Source: Echinostoma caproni
Lineage: Eukaryota; Platyhelminthes; Trematoda; Plagiorchiida; Echinostomatidae
Direction: 5' to 3'
Length of the DNA: 64,000 bases
Assembly: GCA_900618425.1 (NCBI GenBank)
Contig: UZAN01040240.1
Span: forward strand, 21,535 to 85,534
How positions within the stretch are numbered: the stretch's first letter is position 1; each line of letters begins with the position of its first letter. Both the position numbers and the translations under genes were made by a program. The notes beneath the pieces were generated by a model that was not told the DNA's origin, did no database searches, and saw only the letters and a list, made by a program, of their open reading frames with translations. Positions 1-12,937 of the stretch are shown here, piece by piece.

Positions 1-839
1 TTGTGGTTACTTGAGGTGTACATTGATATTTCTCCATCAAGTTGGTTTCAACTACTCCGAAGGGATATTTGTATTGTCATTTTTGATCCGATTTCCCTCT
101 TGAACTGAAGTCACAATTCCCGATTGGATTTAGAGCAGATGATTGAGTTGACCACGGAGGTGTCCACTGGCATGCGTAAAACTTGCACACTACAATGACA
201 CAAATCGCAGGCATGTCATCCGGAGGAGAATCATGTAGTTATTATCATATATTATAAAATATTAATACCACTCTTTGTATATGGGTCAAAAAACCTCAGG
301 CGATAATGAGGAGGAGTGGGGAGGTAAATGTGACTCCATTCGGAGGTTTTTCTTTTCCAGTTCGAGATTGCAAACGTGTACGAATGCATCATGCCACTGG
401 TTTTCGTGCAGTGTCATATGCCGTCAACGGTGGATTTTAGGGGGCTCCAGTTTGGAAGACGGAGTTACCTAATTGATTTCCTATCCGGAAACCGTTTCTT
501 TAGGCATTTACGCCATATCACAGTTGAACCGACTCGTTGTTTGTGTCAGTTTGATGCAGTGTATGCAAGGTCATACCAGTGTGTCTTCGAGGGTTGTACA
601 AGAAACCACTTAGCATAATGCAGTCGAATATTCTCGTTTAATAGAACATTATTTACCGCCCTCTGAATTCATCGTGACATGTTACGACGTACCAACCATA
701 CGCCGCGAGTGAGATGATGCAGACAGACAATGGTTATCAATATTCCGAAGATTTTTATTCATGACGTGCTCGGTAGGTCAATATCGCACGTACCGTTGGG
801 CTATACACACGATATACGGTTGACTTATATACATCTCAC
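1..839. other. no supported feature
   Basis: Only short chance reading frames occur here on both strands. I see no splice-bounded exon, repeat or RNA gene. Confidence 0.5.
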
Positions 840-1926
840 CGGCACCAGATATGTGTAATGTTTGACAAACGATAATCTTCCTTGAGAAATACAATCGAAG
901 ATCATTTTATTCACACTGCGACCAGGCTTTATGCAACGCCAGATATGGACAGAGCTTTCGATTTTTTCCAGGGTGGCATTGCTTAACAAACCTGCAGGCA
1001 TAAGCAGCTGACAAACTTTAGGCAGCAATTGGAATTTTGAAGATGCAAAGTACACACCATACCGAGCAAAAGCATTTGCCAGGTGCATGCAGTCCACCAG
1101 AGTTTGTTGCGTTAAGTAGCATTAGGCTGTCAAACATCAGTTTTGTCGAATTTAAGGGGAAACGGTCACATAGAGCAACCATGTCGTATCTCAACCGTGA
1201 CGAAATTTGAGAAAGAAAGCTCATCATTGTCCCGCATCTTTCCCGATATCTGACCCGACGGGAAAATACTTCTTAGCTCTTCCATATGTCAGCATACAGT
1301 TCCAAAGAGCTGGCGATAGCTGGAGTCATTTGCCAATCTAATATACAAAAACACGACAATGTTGTATCGTTCATGCGGTCCTGCACCAGTTGACAGAAGG
1401 TCAAGGTTTGCTCTACGCACTTATGCGTTCCGAGAGATTCAGCCTTCTCTGGAAGAAAAATCTTACGACAAATGAAAGTTACTCAAATTATTAAAGCGGA
1501 CACTTACGATTTAGTAGCTGCTTCCGTGAGTGAAACAAACATGTCGACAGACTTTGTTAAAAATCAGAATCAATTGTAACTATGCAGGAAGTACGGTTCC
1601 TCGTTTTCAGTTCTTTCAGAAATAGTCCAGCAAGCTCCCTTATTCGAATGATATCCACCATTTTCAGAGGGGGCCGTTGCTAATCTGCATGACGAGGACG
1701 AATATTCGTGTTTTGTTTCTTGGAGTATCTTTGGGATCTTGGGTTCTTTGGGCTGTTCCGTGAATGGTGACCAGGGGTCATTTTCAGGAGGATTCCTTTG
1801 GGTAAATACGGTGAGAGACTGACTGAACTGCTTCAGTGAAGACCGTACATTAGCGCACCATCTAGTTGAACTCTTTGTGAGCTCTCGCTTCATAGGAAGA
1901 TGCTGACTCCGGTACTCGTTTTCCAC
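840..1926 (-). pseudogene. disrupted coding region of unrecognised protein
   Basis: On the minus strand several coding-like segments follow one another. An N-terminal piece starts with Met at 1926 (MENEYRSQHL, then a Ser/Arg-rich stretch and NPPENDPWSPF). A second piece in another frame reads LKMVDIIRIRELAGLFLKEL. A short piece KSVDMFVSLTEAATKS ends at a GTAAGT donor near 1506. A block after a TTTTCTTCCAG acceptor near 1453 reads KAESLGTHKCVEQTLTFC..., stops (TAA near 1289), continues in the same frame (MMSFLSQISSRLRYDMV), then shifts frame near 1100 to LANAFARYGVYFASSKFQLL and ends before a GTGAGA donor near 838. The leucine-rich helical-repeat texture faintly recalls FAST-kinase-domain mitochondrial proteins, but I do not recognise the family. 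It may be a decayed copy or a real gene with sequence errors or missed introns. Minus-strand antisense readings are less convincing. Confidence 0.35.
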
Positions 1927-4900
1927 GGGGTCAGAAAAAATTTCAGTTGTATGCAGCTTAGTAATTTAGGCCACAATTGTGTGTGATGTATCTTCAGCCA
2001 ATCATTTGGGATTGAAACTACACAACAAGGGCTGTTCTAAAAATGATAAAGTTTATAATAACCATGAACTATTTACGAGATCCTGGGTTAGAAAATTGTA
2101 TTGTATTTTATGGGTAGAAATTCACAACTGGATCATCTACGTTAGTGAAATCATCTGGTCCTGTTGAGCTACTTATACACTGCATGCTTTCATTATAAGA
2201 CAAGCTAGGTTGATCTGGACCACATTTCGATATTCACATTTAACAGATTCAAAGCCGGTAAAATATCGGCATGCTTTCGATTNGGGGGGGGGGGGGGCAC
2301 GCTTCACAAAAGTGGTATCGTTACAAGTTTGAGATGGTATTGCAGTTTTCAGTGGCACCCGTTTTATCCTTTGCGTCCGATTATTAACCAGTTGTATCCA
2401 GACTACTAGATGGAAACGTAAAGATAGTGGATTGTTTTTGGTCGGATGCATAAACCACCTTTGCTTTATGCTCGCCCTCGGGAACATTGTTTTTAACTAA
2501 TTGGTATTTAAAGTTAGATATCAAACTGGTTTGCCTAAGGCTCTACGGACCATCATGGAGAGCTGAATTCATTTCAAAACAGAATCCTCTATGTTACCGT
2601 CAAGCTTGACAGAGGAAGAAATGAAAGTGGTTTGTTCTTGATTAACTTACCCTACATTCCACATGAAAAACAGTGTTTCGTGTGATAATGTTGTGATCAG
2701 TAACAAAAACAACTTGACTGGTGGTTTCTCCTAACGATCAAAAATGAGCAATACCCTTCGAAGCAAATTGCTGTGTTCAAAATGCTGACAACGGCAAATA
2801 TGAATCTACCATAGGGTCGTTTCAATACCTATCCTGTGTGCTTGTAATAATTCTGAGACTTGTTCCTATTGAGACATTTTGTTGTATGTATGCCAATTTA
2901 CTAATACCCTCACAGCTATTCGTAATCTAAAAGACTTTACTCGAAAGCAGAGGATCATAGAATTTTCATCTTGAGTATGGCGACATCAGAATTATTATAA
3001 TTCCACAAGGCGGTTACGGATGACGACACTACTCATAATTCAAGCAGTTGCCTCCTGTTTGCTATGGAAGCTTCGTAAACGTAATTCACTTTATTTTATG
3101 AATCCGAGTTTCGATTGAAGTAATAGGACTTTAGTTGCTTCCAGATATGGCCAACTAATTTAAATTGGTGAATCTGATATCAGTGGATCATCATCGCCCT
3201 TTTCAGTGGAATCCAGTTTAAACTTTCCGGTTCACATTAAAGGACCCGGCTGTTAGTATTGTCAGGCATTCGGACTTCCTTTTATTTTGTCTGTTCAATA
3301 GAAACGTGACTATTTGTAGCATTGCCTGTGAGATCCAGAGTTAAACTGTTGGTAAAATCTATCCTTAAATGCTCAAAAAGTAACAATAAAAAAACGGGTT
3401 CAGTTCGAGACACGCATGACTTCAGTCTAATTTTGCACACCGGGTTTATCAGGGCCCAGGCCGAAACAGCCTATCTAACGATTCGTGTCTATAAGCACAC
3501 ATGATCATCGTAGCCGAATCATGAATTCATCTATTCGTGACAGTCCAAGGTAATTTCGTTTCGCTCAAAGTGAAGTCGATCAACCGTGGAGTACAAAAAG
3601 GTCTTGTCAAAAAATTCTCGAACCTCACTAAAATCAACTGGTTGCGACGATGTTTGTCTAAATAAGGCTTGTCCACCGGACTCGGCAACCCGAGCTTATT
3701 CGCTTTGCTAAGAAGGCCTATAACGTTTGGGTCTTAGTCATTCAATCCATCCGACTTTAGTTACACGATCATTCGAGTAACCTGTCTTAGGAGCTGTACT
3801 CGCCATGGGCTACTGCAGTGGATCACATGATGTTAAAGATAATCTCCTTAGCCAGTTATTAGGTGCGTTATGTGCATGTACAATACCTGTAAAACACGAT
3901 TATAAGATGGAGCACTGGTGATTTCCACCCGACTCTGCATGCGTTTTGCATTGCTTCCATGAGAAGAAAGTAAATGCGAGAGAATTTGTTACTCCCTTAG
4001 TATGTTGAATCTTGGACCCCTTGGTCATAGTGGACCGAACGCGGGCAGCTCGCGGTGCTCACTCATAACTTAGGCCAAAACAAGGGGCTGATGGACCAGG
4101 TGATTCAGCAGATCAGCTCTGGATAATTTGCAGTTATACCCTTCTGAAACTGTATAAACTGTCAAAGCACGGTTACAACTGGCAAACCCATTCAGCCTGA
4201 ACCCAATCTTAATCTGTCGTGATTGTGTCGAAGTGCGTGCTTGGTTTGAACCTTCTACCGGTAATACAAAGCAAACTACAGCTTTAATTGTTTCAGGATT
4301 TACTTAACGGACAATAGAAAAGTGTATCTGGACTGGACAAACCCATCAGGCTAGGTCTCTTTGGAACTGACGAATTCTAATCCAAGCGTTTTAACTCGTT
4401 TTGAGCCAGACAGCGGAATTTTCCGGTTAGAGACACAAACGACACAAGAATTAAATGGGCGTGGGTTGTACTCATGTTTTGCCATCCGGGACAATCCGGG
4501 TTAATCACTGGTGAAAATTCAACTCCGCAGTGCTTTCTGTTTGGTGGGTCACCTGGTCTATGGAGAGAATCATACCAAGGCGGAGCGGCTGGACCAGGAA
4601 AAACTCTATTCACTCGAAAACTTAAGTAGACGAACAGGAGCACGCCACTTTGAAGTACCTCAGGGCATTCTTTCTGCGAATTATAGGACTTTTGAAGCCT
4701 TTGTAGTTAATGGTAACTTGATAACTCATCAGAAACGACCTTCACAAGTTTAAGCAAATGGGATGACCAAAACATCTGTATTCCCGTCTTATTGGTCTTG
4801 GAGGCTCACGTGTAGAATGTCAGGTATTGCGGTGTCCATTAGATCAACTGGTTAGGACTGAGCAAATATGGCGTTTCACCAAATTGCGGTATTGTTTTAT

Positions 4901-6610
4901 TCTGTTAGCAGCGTGATATCTTCCTTTTTGTTTATTTTGCTTCCTTTTTGTTGAATATGCAATGATACAATTTTTACGAAATGGCCAGTCCAAGGCCTGT
5001 CATACAGTGAACGAAAAAGGTCAAACCACGGTGGTGGGGTTCGAATTTCGTCACGTTGGTCGCAAGACCACTAGCATTACATGGACTAATAGTTTGCTGT
5101 CTATTCAACTGAATTTTCCATATAAGTTTCATTTTCTGAGCTGGAATTCTACCTTCACCCGAAATCGATTGATTAGTGTTATTTTGTGATTTCGCCTATA
5201 ATTGCTAAATTGTCAGTCCAGAATAGACGGAGATTTTTGTTCAACTTGTCTCTTTCTTGGTTCTTAAGAAAACATTATTTTGAACATCCCATTCCTTCGT
5301 CTGTTGGAGAGTCTTGAAGCCCTACCCTGTGACCAAGATGAGAGCATTCTTATACGGAGTTTTCCGCATAGTATACGCGAACATACGAATGATTATTTAT
5401 GGTCAATGAGGATTTTTTTGGTCGAAAGATGCAACGGATTGCTCTTCTGCACGCTTGCTATCAACAAAATAGATTTCGTCTGTTGTCAATCAGTTAATTT
5501 GGACCCCATCCTTAGTCCAATAGAATTGACAGGTACGTGGTAATTAAGGTATTTATTTGTCTGTATTCCGTCGCCGGTGAAGCAGATCTCGTGATGACCA
5601 ACGTTGGCTGTATAAAGAGATTCGTAATTCTGTATCAATTCTCAAGGAAACTTTTGTAGTTCACTGCCTTCTACGAAACACATCGAATGATGTCATTCTG
5701 ACCAGATCTCAGTCGGATACATACAGTACATACATACAGTACAGCTATTTGACAATCAGATAATCCGAATAACTTCACCTTGTGGAACTCTTTGTAAATT
5801 AGTTATTTTTCATGTCTACAGCGGAACCTATTTGTGCATTGTTAAGCCTCACCAAATGTTATGATTCCTTGTTCGATGATGGTTTATCGAGGAACAGAAA
5901 ACTTTGTGTTATGATTGAAGAAAACGTCGTAATTTTTGAATTTCGGTGGGTCATGAACATGATTGGTACATCGATAGTACAACCAATCTCCTACTGAGTC
6001 GCAGCCTTCGAGAACCTAAAACATTGGGTAACCTGTAGCAACGCAATAAAACCCGTTAATCCGCATTATTTGCTATTAAAATAGCATGACAAATCGATTT
6101 GGAGTTTTATGACAAAATAAACTGGAGCAGATGAAAAGTATGCTAATTCTGCTTTTTTCCCTACGATTTATGGTTTCTTCTGTTTGCTTCAAACGAAATT
6201 TAAATAAACTGTCGCAAGTGACACGTATGTATGGCAGAAATCGAAATTTTTTATGATGCCCTCTGCATAACATTAGTAGAACGTTTTCGGTATTCAGCCC
6301 TATTTTACCTCCAAGTGGCTAGTTATCCCCCCGGAGTATATACCTTTCCCCAAATATTCAAGGTGTTACTTCATTCAGTTGCAATACTAGGCTAACGATT
6401 TAAACTTTATCGTACATGCGTGATGTAAAATCAATTTCGTTCATGAAATCCCATTAGAGGGAAACCGTGCACTCTAAAACAATTGCAACATCTGTCACTG
6501 TATGCATATGAAGAACATTGCATTCCTTTACACATTCCAAACTCCTATTGTTCACTGTGAAATCTTTTCATAATTTTCTGGAGAAAATGTGTCTGATGAC
6601 ATCCATTCGT
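1927..6610. other. non-coding stretch, nothing recognised
   Basis: This AT-rich sequence holds a homopolymer run of G preceded by a single N at 2283-2297, a short direct repeat of ACATACAGT units near 5719-5745, and scattered short reading frames. A frame near 4377-4753 is open on both strands for 80-88 codons, but neither strand has convincing splice borders or recognisable motifs. I would not annotate a gene here. Confidence 0.4.
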
Positions 6611-6907
6611 TCATTCGTTTTTGTTGCTGAAACCCATAGACAGATTCGATATGTCTAGCGGTGGTAAACATTGATTATTACTCTTTCGGTCTATACTCTG
6701 CTCAGTATCGTCAGATTCGAGACTTGATTTTAGTATACCAAATATTACACAACCCAAAACACCTTTGTCGCCCACTTTTGACGTTGTCATCAAACGTTCA
6801 CTAACGGGGATTTCCATTCTCGACTGAACTGTCATCGTAATCCCTTCGAAGTCAGACTGTGCACCGATAGAATTCCTTATCATCTCGTGTCGTTTGTGCC
6901 GAGACGA
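6611..6907 (-). CDS. candidate terminal exon of unrecognised multi-exon gene
   Basis: The exon begins after a CTTGAAAGAATCAG acceptor with TCG TCT CGG (phase 0) and stays open for 98 codons to a TGA at 6611. It reads SSRHKRHEMIRNSIGAQSDF at the start and ends LDISNLSMGFSNKNE. The phase matches the phase-0 donor of the exon at 7815-8028, which is the main support for joining them. No domain is recognised; composition is hydrophilic with one hydrophobic patch (KGVLGCVIFGIL). A poly(A) signal close to the stop was not seen. The open frame alone could be chance. Confidence 0.35.
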   Translation of the reverse strand, partial: SSRHKRHEMIRNSIGAQSDFEGITMTVQSRMEIPVSERLMTTSKVGDKGVLGCVIFGILKSSLESDDTEQSIDRKSNNQCLPPLDISNLSMGFSNKNE

Positions 6908-7257
6908 CTGATTCTTTCAAGGTAAAAATTACCGAAGCACTAAAACACATTGCATTCCAACTTCCACGAGCACACAAAACAACCGAATTCAGCCAATGGA
7001 ATTTTGTTTATCAATGTTACAGTTCAATTAGTCTAAACACCGTATGAGACAAGAAAGGTGTGTTCTTTAAGTAATAATAAAACTTTCAATTTGACTGTCA
7101 CTTGTGACGGATTAATGCCAACATGTACCGCTTAACCTGCGTCGCGAAATATTTAAATGCATCGGTCAAACATAGCAAGTGTTCATTTGACCCGTACATC
7201 CTTGGTCATATTTGTTACGACGATTTTTGGCGAGTGACCGATTTCATATAAGTGTAA

Positions 7258-7415
7258 TTATCATTCACCCAGTCGCACAGGCGCGTCAATGCGATGGTGT
7301 TTATCACTCAGTCGGTGATCGAACATCTTACTCCACAGTCCCGCGTACCGGTTGAATGAATCGCGATGATCGTTCACTCATTCGCACAGCGACGTGACAG
7401 CAACGGAGCTCGTTG
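7258..7415. repeat. degenerate short tandem repeat
   Basis: Three related blocks built on CATTCACCCAGTCGCACAG, ATCACTCAGTCGG and GTTCACTCATTCGCACAGCG follow each other within ~150 bp, each followed by GCG/GTG-rich sequence. The region is more GC-rich than its surroundings. Function unknown. Confidence 0.35.
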
Positions 7416-7499
7416 ATCGATTGGATTTCTCTCCCATTAGAGACAACCTTGGATTTGGTTATCACTGTGACAAAAATGATCACGTCCCATAGTACCCCA

Positions 7500-7545
7500 C
7501 AGTATAGCTACTAATAATATAATAATAATAAATAATAATATATTT
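7500..7545. repeat. AAT-type microsatellite
   Basis: Runs of AATAATAATA and ATAATAATATATT make a low-complexity AT tract. Confidence 0.7.
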
Positions 7546-7814
7546 GTTTTTAACAAAATCGCAAACCGTAATTTGCTTCAACTTGACTCTCTACTGAAAA
7601 TCAGCAAACTTGCTGTTTCAATCAGTCTTTTACTTCTGTAATGGAACCAAATTTAAATAATAGCCCAGAAAAACAACCCTGATTGACCTAACAACATGTT
7701 AACTTCTCTAATTGAGGTAATTCCCGATACATTCACTGCTCCTTTTTTTTCTTCTAACGCTCAGCTTGATTCGAAACAGAAAATAGACTTAATACCACAA
7801 TATGAATAACTCAC

Positions 7815-8028
7815 GTTTTCATCAGCATGAAACTCTGAACGGGTGATGATTCTGCAAAAGCATTCAATGAGAGTTTGAACCCAGCTTTGATGAAAGCGTA
7901 GATCCGTTCCTGTGGATGCACAGATATTTTTGACCCATTTGATGATCATGACAATGCCTGTTTTTTCTGTATTTAGTTGCTCGACTGAGAACAAAACGCA
8001 CTCCGCTGAATCGTTTGTAGCCGAAGAT
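7815..8028 (-). CDS. candidate internal exon of unrecognised gene
   Basis: This 214-nt exon lies between a TTTAGTCTTCCAG acceptor and a GTGAGT donor. One base completes the preceding codon, then 71 open codons follow (start SSATNDSAECVLFSVEQLNT, middle KTGIVMIIKWVKNICAS, end EFHADEN), and it ends in phase 0. Its entry phase fits the AG-ending exon at 12775-12937 (AG+A = Arg). The peptide looks helical and soluble, Cys- and Trp-containing, but I do not recognise a family. The other two frames are interrupted or lack splice borders. Confidence 0.4.
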
Positions 8029-11000
8029 CTGGAAGACTAAACACATCCTGATTTTTGGGCTATCACTGAAGAAGGAAAAGTGCGTTATACCCAGATATTG
8101 AAGATAATGACGTTGGATTTGCACTTGATACATCCACACCTGAATGACGGATGATACTAAGTTGTTCGACTTAGATTGTGTTGTTTTGCAGATTCTTCTT
8201 CCTCTTGCTATTATTATTATTAATAATTGTTCATACAACCGACGCATCTTTTATTTGCCGAAATAATTATCCTACTCATTAAGAAGATTTTCAGCAGAGA
8301 AAAATAGCTCGTTTTATTGGGGGGGGGTCACATAGTAGTCCGTACTTATGACGGTGTGAATTTCACCTTGCTGATTATATGCGCATGTACATTTCGACGT
8401 CAACTGAGACTGTCTTTCCTTGCTGGCATCTGTTGTGCTATCAATGACAACGTTGATGAAATGCAAAGCAGAGGATACCATTACATGATAAGCGCCTTAC
8501 TAGGAGTATCAGGTGAACACGGATCAAAATGTACTTTTTTGTACTTGATCGATAACTGTTTGATTTTGGCTTGCCTTTATTGAATCGATTCATAAGGCTT
8601 ATAACTTGTGGTGACGTTACAAGGCTGTCAACCAAATCCACGAAAATGGCTTCAGTCCCCGTAAATCAATAAATAAATGATTGGTTCGATTCCAGTACCA
8701 TTCAAAATGGTCGACACAGGTTCCGTAAAACAATTGTCCACTGCGTGCTTTTTCACTTCTTCCCTCTTTCATTTACACAAGATTTTTTCCATATGGAAAC
8801 AAATGCTTTTAAGCTTCCAGTGGTGTGGTAGTACGTGCTGATCAAGTGAGGTTTCCAGGTGCAGGATTCTTGAGATCACAAATGTCACCGAAGCCCACCA
8901 TTAGGGTTGAACAAATTACCCACCCTCAGAAAAATGAATGCGAATTATTAGAAAAAAATCTAAAAAGGTGTATTTCCCAAAATCATGGGATAATTTATCA
9001 TGGAAGTTGCACAATAAGACCAATTGAAGTTGAACAAAATTTGATATGGTACGACGACGCATCACTGGTCTCTTATTCTTCTTATTGCATTCAAGAAGCG
9101 AAGTAGTTTAAAATTACATGTGCCTCAATTCGAATCAAACAAGATAACAATTCAGAAAACAGGAAACCAGCATCGCCGGAAGAAAGTAGATCAGAGAAAT
9201 TAGGGACAAGCAAATTAACCGGCGGACGTCGCTTTCGCAGCGGCATGTTCTGCAATGATCAAATTAATGTGAGGGGATGGAGAATATACAAATGCATACA
9301 TCCTTTATGTTCTACTTCGTTGTATAAACTGCTGAACGTCAATCGCAATATTTAAATGTGGTTTATGTGAAAATACAGTTACATGGTCAGGGTATATACT
9401 AAGTAGCTAGGTTTAGTGTGTCCCTAAGGTGTGCGCTACAGTTGAGCCCGCAATCCGTACGATTCCTGTCAATCAAATTTCACTCCATGCAGACGGGCCG
9501 TGGTCGTTTTCTTGATATTTTCCGTTCCATTTTTAGTGCTTCATTTCCATTATTGTTTAAACAATCACATGTTTACAAAAAGGACTGGACTAATGGAAAG
9601 ATTCCGTGGAATACAAATAAAACAGTGAATGTTAACTGTTCCGATTGTAGGGTTCGAACACAAGACACTCGTCATGGGATAAGATTGACCAATAATTCAA
9701 TACCACCGGTCTATCGCCTGATATAACACCTATTTTGTAGGACAAACATCATTCATCAATCTATCGACTAAGTGATGCGTGGCTGATATTACCTGTGGAG
9801 TTTATTCTGATTCTTGGATAAAATCCGGAGCTTCGACACACACACACATTCTTTCTAATTTACTAGCGGTCTGTGTCTGAGTACGCTAATGAACCTCCAG
9901 TCATCTAACAAGCACCCGTCCTAACCTGTTTGCGCCAGTCGTCCCAAAATACGCCACAGCTAAGTTCGATTGGATCAACGTGCTGGGTAAAATGTAGCAA
10001 AGTAATTGCGTTTTACCCGCTATTTGTTGTAACGAACAGAGTTATTGTAATATTAGTATCTCATCTGTGATAAGCAAAAAGTGATACTGAGCAATTTGTA
10101 CGCATTTCATTTCTATTTCCATAAAATTAACACCCATATATATATATATATATAATGAAATTGAAAAAAAACAATTTAAGCAATCTTCCAGCGAAGAGCT
10201 GGTGCAAGTTGTGATTAATGATCTTGTCTTCGTCTCGCAGTTATTATCTCACTGACTATAAACACATCACTTTGTTTGCGGTATGGGCACGTGTTTGTAC
10301 AGATGCAGCAAAATGACCATGGGGGGTGTATTGCGCAAACCCAGTTGTTTTTGACTTCTCTATTCAAATTTGTGACGGGAAAACATTGTTTATATAATAT
10401 AGTGATTCAAAGTGTATGGGTTAGTAAAGTACTGTTGTATTAGCGAGTGAACAATTTTGATATTCGTTAGAAAACTGTCTGTCAGTTCGGTTTGCAGTCC
10501 TTTCAAAATCAAACTCACTCCGAAAAAACTCCATCTCCCCGCCTGAATAAAGTTACAAAAGTGAAGAAATCTTATTTCACCGGGTTGTTATTGCAGTCGT
10601 AATTCCCCACTATGGATAGCAAGCACCAGTGTCCAGAAAATCTTCAAAAGCATGGATGTGAACAGTCAAATGCTACGCGATGAGACAGAGGTAGCAATAT
10701 CCTGACTCATCGATTATAGGCTGTTTATACGAAATAAACAGCTAAATTTGTCGAGGTATGCCGCAGACGCTTGATAAGTCCCCACATGGATGAGGAAATT
10801 GTCCGTGTGCCACAAAATGACTGTTACACATCGAAGTCCATCATGATAGCAATTGGTCGACAGTCTCGTTTAAGCACGTGTAAAATCATATAATTTATGA
10901 TTGTACTGGATGAGTATTTTGTTTTTATTATAACAAAATTTTTCATCAAGCTATGAATAATTGAGATCAATCAGACAATTAATTGTAGTGTGTGGAATCA

Positions 11001-11290
11001 ATCCGGACAGGATAAGGTATCAACTGAATCCGGGTAAAAGGACACTCGTCGATAGTCAGCAGTTTGTACAGTGTGAAAGAAACGAACTTTACATACAGAT
11101 TGACTGAAGTGTAATTTGGTGAGTGTTATTAGACAAGATTTTGGGCAATGTTAAGATAGCGTTGGCCATAAACCCATTGAAACTCTTGATATTTCCGCAT
11201 TTATTCGCATCTCCAGTTCAGTCATTTCTGCTGCCTGAACAACCAAGTTTGTGGTATAACATGATAAGTAATATTTGATTACGAAAATCG
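8029..11290. other. intronic/intergenic sequence
   Basis: If the exons at 7815-8028 and 12775-12937 belong together this is intron. It contains a poly-G run near 8319-8327, an ATATAT run at 10136-10155 and small chance frames on both strands (for example plus 8825-9106 and plus 9418-9726) without splice support. Confidence 0.4.
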
Positions 11291-11295
11291 ATCCT

Positions 11296-11470
11296 GGGCG
11301 GTGGTGGCCAAGTGGTTAGGTCACCAACTTGTGACCTGGGAGTCCCGGGTTCGAACCGCTCCCCCGCCGCACGTCTTCTCAGGCAGCCTTTGTATGGCTG
11401 CGGCCCCCCTTCCTGAATATTGACTGTACATTTACATATTTGACAAATAAAAAGGAAGTGAAAGTACATT
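11296..11470 (+). mobile_element. tRNA-derived SINE, family A
   Basis: The head looks like a tRNA gene: an A-box-like TGGCCAAGTGGTTAGG near 11305 and a perfect B-box GGTTCGAACC at 11348-11357, bounded by GGCGG...CCGCC. The body continues with GGCAGCCTTTGTATGGCTGCGG and CCCCTTCCTGA, and ends in an A-rich AATAAAAAGGAAG stretch. A second copy of the same body lies on the minus strand at 39936-40070, which identifies a dispersed family rather than a functional tRNA. It sits in the presumed intron between 7815-8028 and 12775-12937. Confidence 0.7.
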
Positions 11471-11794
11471 ATTATTATCATATCCTATATGTTACGTGGA
11501 GTGTACAATGATCAACATATGACATGTAAATGTAAGGTATCGATTATTCCGATGCATTTCAGGTGCGTCACGAATTTAGTGTGACCCACAGAGTGAATAA
11601 CTGTTACCGACCGCAAGGAACGCGATTTGCAAGAATTTGCCGTGCGTTGCAGGAGGTCTTGGTCGTTGGAGGGGTCTGGCAACCCTATATAAAATGCGTG
11701 TGCCTGAGAGTCAATGAAAACCGGAGAGACGCAACTTCGTTTCTTTGGCCTCTAGAACGCAAGGTACCCATCAAAGCTCCAATACGGTCGTGAT

Positions 11795-12215
11795 TGGGCA
11801 CCCTGGTTCGTGATTCCATCATCGTTCTCTTGCACCTCGTGAAATGCTCCCATACGACCAGGCATTTCAAACAGCGTCTGCTAGCAAAGCTCTATTCCCT
11901 GTCTTTTGGTGATAGTGGCGTTTTCCTACAAAAATGCGATGTCGAAAATCTGACATCACGGGGTCAATTTGGGTTCTAGAACCAGTGGCAGTTTGCATAA
12001 TGGTTTTGGATAAAAGCCATGATTCGAAACCAACCAGAAAGAGGAAAAGGAGCCACACACATGGACCTTCCTGGTTTTGACAATGGATTGCGGTATTCTC
12101 ACACCTCTACGCCTCATTGCGGATTAAATGCTCCGGTAGAGACTTCCTCAAGAAAATTCATCTGCTTTGGCTCGGACAACCCAGCAGAATAGCTCCCAAG
12201 CATAAACCATGGGCT
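11795..12215 (+). repeat. interspersed repeat family D, copy 1
   Basis: This shares ordered blocks with 44815-45270 (plus) and 59770-60375 (minus): CTTGCACCTCG/TGAAA..GCTCCCATACGACCA, a GGTG..GGCGTTTTCC block, AACCAGTGGCAGTTTGCAT, a GGATTGCGGTATTCTCACAC block and TCAGGAAAATTCATCTGCTTTGG with CCCAGCAG. Length and lack of open frames suggest an untranslated or decayed part of a retroelement; no reverse transcriptase is visible. Confidence 0.6.
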
Positions 12216-12774
12216 GGTTTTATTTGATGATAACCCATTTAAACAACAAATAACTGAATTTTCCTCTGTGACCTTCTTGTACCCTGTACCACTTGAGAAG
12301 AAGACTAGTAGCCATTTAGACTCAAAGTAAAATGAAGTGTTTTTTTCTTCAGAATTGCAAATTAGAAGGAACGAATAAACAGACAGGATATGGTAGTGTT
12401 ATATGTCTTCTACTCTAATTATTCATTGTAGGCAATATAGACGACATTATCCTCCAAAATAATAAGAGGTTACAGTTTGGGTCGCATACAACCATAGCTA
12501 TTCTTGCTTACGTTTTATTTCCATCTTATTCAGTTCAGTGCTTTTAAATAACTGGTGAAAAGAAGCCTTTTCCCGGTGAACGGCTGAATAATACATGTTT
12601 ATTCTCACTGAAAGTTTTCCCGCTCATTCTGAACCAGTCAAATAGTCGTGATGATCAATGATGAGATTTTGTTGCAGGATGTCCCAGTGTAGAACAATAA
12701 AACCCTGAAATATGTTTATTTTTGAGAAGAACTCAGCAGTGGAAATTGTATTAGGGGAATTAGAAAATACTTAC

Positions 12775-12937
12775 CTAATATGGGAAGCCTCCATAATAAC
12801 CTGTTGCGGAACGAACAAATGACACGTATGGTAAACAGTCAAACTCCATATGTTGGCACAATAGTGATTTGCGAGAGCAAATGGTAGAAACAAAACTCTT
12901 ACGACCGCTAACAAAATCTGAGTAACATTTCCCGTAG
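12775..12937 (-). CDS. candidate internal exon of unrecognised gene
   Basis: The 163-nt exon lies between a CGTTTGTCTAG acceptor and a perfect GTAAGT donor. Two bases (CT) complete an upstream codon, then 53 open codons follow (TGNVTQILLAVVRVLFLPF at the start, a hydrophobic stretch, end QQVIMEASHI), ending AG in phase 2. It therefore accepts a phase-1 upstream exon and donates correctly to 7815-8028. The hydrophobic run of about 20 residues could be a membrane segment or a buried helix. A phase-1 entry also leaves open a link to the micro-exon gene upstream, but nothing else supports that. Confidence 0.4.

Noticed and set aside
11296..11366. Functional tRNA gene
   Set aside because: A- and B-box are present, but the cloverleaf is not complete and the body recurs at 39936-40070 as a dispersed SINE.
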